From positions 1 through 64,000 of the forward strand of contig JBPJFZ010000007.1 of NCBI GenBank assembly GCA_051208035.1: DNA of 64,000 nt, given 5' to 3'. The stretch's first letter is position 1, and each line of letters opens with the position of its first letter. Both the position numbers and the translations under genes were made by a program. The stretch comes from JACKOB01 sp024234575. GTDB lineage: Bacteria; Pseudomonadota; Gammaproteobacteria; Pseudomonadales; Oleiphilaceae. The notes beneath the pieces are model-generated. The model had not been told where the DNA came from and did not search any database. It worked only from the letters and a program-made list of their open reading frames with translations. Positions 62,441 to 64,000 of this stretch are shown here, in pieces.

Positions 62441-64000
62441 ATGCAAAAAGACACTGCATCTTCAGCCATCCATCTCGCTAACAGAAGAGAGCAGGATGGT
62501 GCACAACATCAGCGTACACTGGTACTTCGAATCGCGTATTGCCTGACGATCTTTTTCCTTTTTATACTCATGCTAAGTCAGGTTTTAGGTGCCAGCATGC
62601 ATCCAGCTTTGGCCGCTTATCTTCCCTGTCTGATTGCGCTGGTAGCGATAAAGGCAGGTGTGCTTAACCTCGCAAGAGTCTGCCTGTTCGCGAGCGCGCT
62701 TGCGCTTGCGGGTGTTTTGCCTGGCTATTTCGATGATCAGCGCTCGGCACTTATTCTCCTGGCGGCTTGTGTACCATTGCCTTTTCTATTGTTTACCCAT
62801 GCTGAACGCCATCTGCGAGTCTTGGCGCAAGTGGCCATCCTTTTGGTCACTTTAGTTACTCAGTATGCTGCCTGCGCACCTGCTTCTTTACAGGCAGGTG
62901 GCTTAACAGATGTGTTGGGAGTATGCGCCGCACATCTTTCTTTGGCGATCCAATTGTTTGGACTGCTTGCATTAGCGCTGTTTGTGCATTTGCTGGCACG
63001 AAAATTTGAAAGTGTATCAGCCTCTCTTTATCGCAGTGAACAGAAAATAGAGGCGGTGATTACATCGATGAATGATGTTGTTTTCGAAATTAACAACGAT
63101 TACAAAATCCTGAATATCTGGGCGGGTGATGAAAGCAATCTGCCCCAGCCTCGCGCAGTATTTGAAAATGCTGATGTTAGTAATATCTTACCCGAAAGCC
63201 TCTTTAAGCAGTTCCGATGCTATGTAGATTTGACAATTGCTAGTGGTCGGGAGCAACGATTTGAATATCTCTCTCCTGCCAATCAGCGGTTTTATGAGGC
63301 CTGTGTCAAGCGGTTATCTTTTTTGCCAACCGAAGAGCCAAGAGTAGCGGTATCTTTACGGGATATTTCGGACCAGCAGGAGGCTCGCAAGCATCTGCAG
63401 ATTCAGAATTGCTTTGTGGAAAAACACTGGGATTCCGTTATCTATACTGATTTGGCGGGAGATGTTAGCTTTGCCAATGAAGTTACTTATCGCCAAAATC
63501 GTCTCAAGCCCAACTCGTTAAATGGGCAACACATCAGTTTTTTGCTCGCCGACAAAAAATATTTGGTCGATTTAATACTGACAGAATTGAAGAAACAACA
63601 AAGTTGGCGGGGTGAAACCTCTCTCACTCGGGGCGATGGCGAAACTGTTCGCATCACATTAGCGGTGATGATTCTCCACAATGAGGAAAAAGAGCCTTTC
63701 GCACTCGCCTGGAGTATCCGTGATATTACTGCGATGAAGCAGGCCGAGCGTAAACTACGTCTAAGTGAAAAACGGTTTAAAAGCATGGCGGTTAATGCGC
63801 CGGGTATTATCTACGAGTGGTATGCCCTGCGTGACGGTAGTGAATGGGGGTTTAACTATCTCAGCCCGAGAATTGAAGAAATACTAGGCCTTGATCCGGG
63901 TAGATGTCAGGCCGATGTCAATGAGATGATGCAGTATTTACACCCGGAAGATGTGGCAGATTTTGTTGATTCTGTGAACGAAGTGACCCGCAATCTGAGC
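62441..64000 (+). CDS. Membrane PAS sensor protein, 3' end outside the window
   Basis: ATG at 62441; the frame is open to the window edge (520 codons seen). About five N-terminal membrane helices (residues about 29-190; e.g. FFLFILMLSQVLG, FLLFTHAERHL). PAS-like domains follow at about 200-310, 320-430 and 440-520 (the last with SPRIEEILGLDPG, a PAS_3-like run). The visible part has no catalytic domain; a histidine kinase, GGDEF or EAL domain would lie beyond the edge. Confidence 0.85.
   Translation, partial: MQKDTASSAIHLANRREQDGAQHQRTLVLRIAYCLTIFFLFILMLSQVLGASMHPALAAYLPCLIALVAIKAGVLNLARVCLFASALALAGVLPGYFDDQRSALILLAACVPLPFLLFTHAERHLRVLAQVAILLVTLVTQYAACAPASLQAGGLTDVLGVCAAHLSLAIQLFGLLALALFVHLLARKFESVSASLYRSEQKIEAVITSMNDVVFEINNDYKILNIWAGDESNLPQPRAVFENADVSNILPESLFKQFRCYVDLTIASGREQRFEYLSPANQRFYEACVKRLSFLPTEEPRVAVSLRDISDQQEARKHLQIQNCFVEKHWDSVIYTDLAGDVSFANEVTYRQNRLKPNSLNGQHISFLLADKKYLVDLILTELKKQQSWRGETSLTRGDGETVRITLAVMILHNEEKEPFALAWSIRDITAMKQAERKLRLSEKRFKSMAVNAPGIIYEWYALRDGSEWGFNYLSPRIEEILGLDPGRCQADVNEMMQYLHPEDVADFVDSVNEVTRNLS

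Noticed and set aside
62262..62459. 65-codon minus-strand frame upstream of the PAS sensor gene
   Set aside because: Overlaps the sensor start in antisense, no ribosome site, odd composition.
1..64000. tRNA, rRNA, CRISPR array, prophage, toxin-antitoxin or restriction system
   Set aside because: Looked for by eye in all gaps and in gene content; none found.

Overview
The window is a chromosomal replication-origin region of a gammaproteobacterium of the Pseudomonadales / marine Cellvibrio-Oceanospirillum type. The evidence is gene order. On the left arm (minus strand) lie rpmH, rnpA, yidD, yidC and mnmE; on the right arm dnaA, dnaN, recF and gyrB. These are followed by plsC, gmhB, glyS, glyQ and then trkH, trkA, rsmB, fmt, def, LysM protein, dprA, tsaC, hemF and aroE, almost the order seen at the start of Pseudomonas chromosomes. 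PA4642-family, YheV and split-function bacterioferritin genes fit the same assignment. I cannot name a genus.

Layout. 1-175: the 3' end of an IS21-type istB gene with the probable element end. 237-1871: an oxygen-binding di-iron protein and an HDOD protein, standing where mnmG would be expected after mnmE. 1985-5912: mnmE-yidC-yidD-rnpA-rpmH. 5913-6676: AT-rich intergenic region with DnaA boxes, the likely oriC. 6677-14317: dnaA-dnaN-(ABC1 kinase)-recF-gyrB; recF carries two perfect palindromic parS sites. 14468-20572: PLP ammonia-lyase-like gene, plsC, gmhB, glyS, glyQ, ytoQ. 20677-26481: trkH, trkA, rsmB, fmt, def. 26811-31616: LysM protein, dprA, tsaC, hemF, aroE. 31760-33408: MotA/MotB-type stator pair. 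33519-34917: bacterioferritin-associated ferredoxin and two complementary bacterioferritin subunits. 35030-43932: mixed housekeeping and hypothetical genes, including a secreted metalloprotease-like lipoprotein, gamma carbonic anhydrase, PrlC, YheV and SCO1. 42976-45171: a degenerate PAS-GGDEF protein convergent with an HD-GYP protein. 45422-49412: serine hydrolase, GST and a run of small uncharacterised genes. 49533-64000: accessory signalling: a lipoprotein, a hybrid histidine kinase lacking its phospho-acceptor histidine, a beta-propeller protein, a 7TMR hybrid kinase with a membrane protein and a stand-alone receiver, a small gene behind an attenuator-like leader, an exonuclease, and a PAS sensor protein running off the window end.

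How it fits together. The core is replication initiation (dnaA, dnaN, recF, gyrB, oriC, parS) next to the ribosome/membrane-insertion cluster (rpmH, rnpA, yidD, yidC, mnmE), translation start and end-processing (fmt, def, rsmB, glyQS, tsaC), potassium uptake (trkAH) and iron storage (bfd, bfr). The most unusual places are the ABC1 kinase between dnaN and recF, the twin parS sites inside recF, the pseudo-histidine-kinase at 50751-53939, and the structured leader at 60403-60562. No tRNA, rRNA, CRISPR array or prophage was seen.
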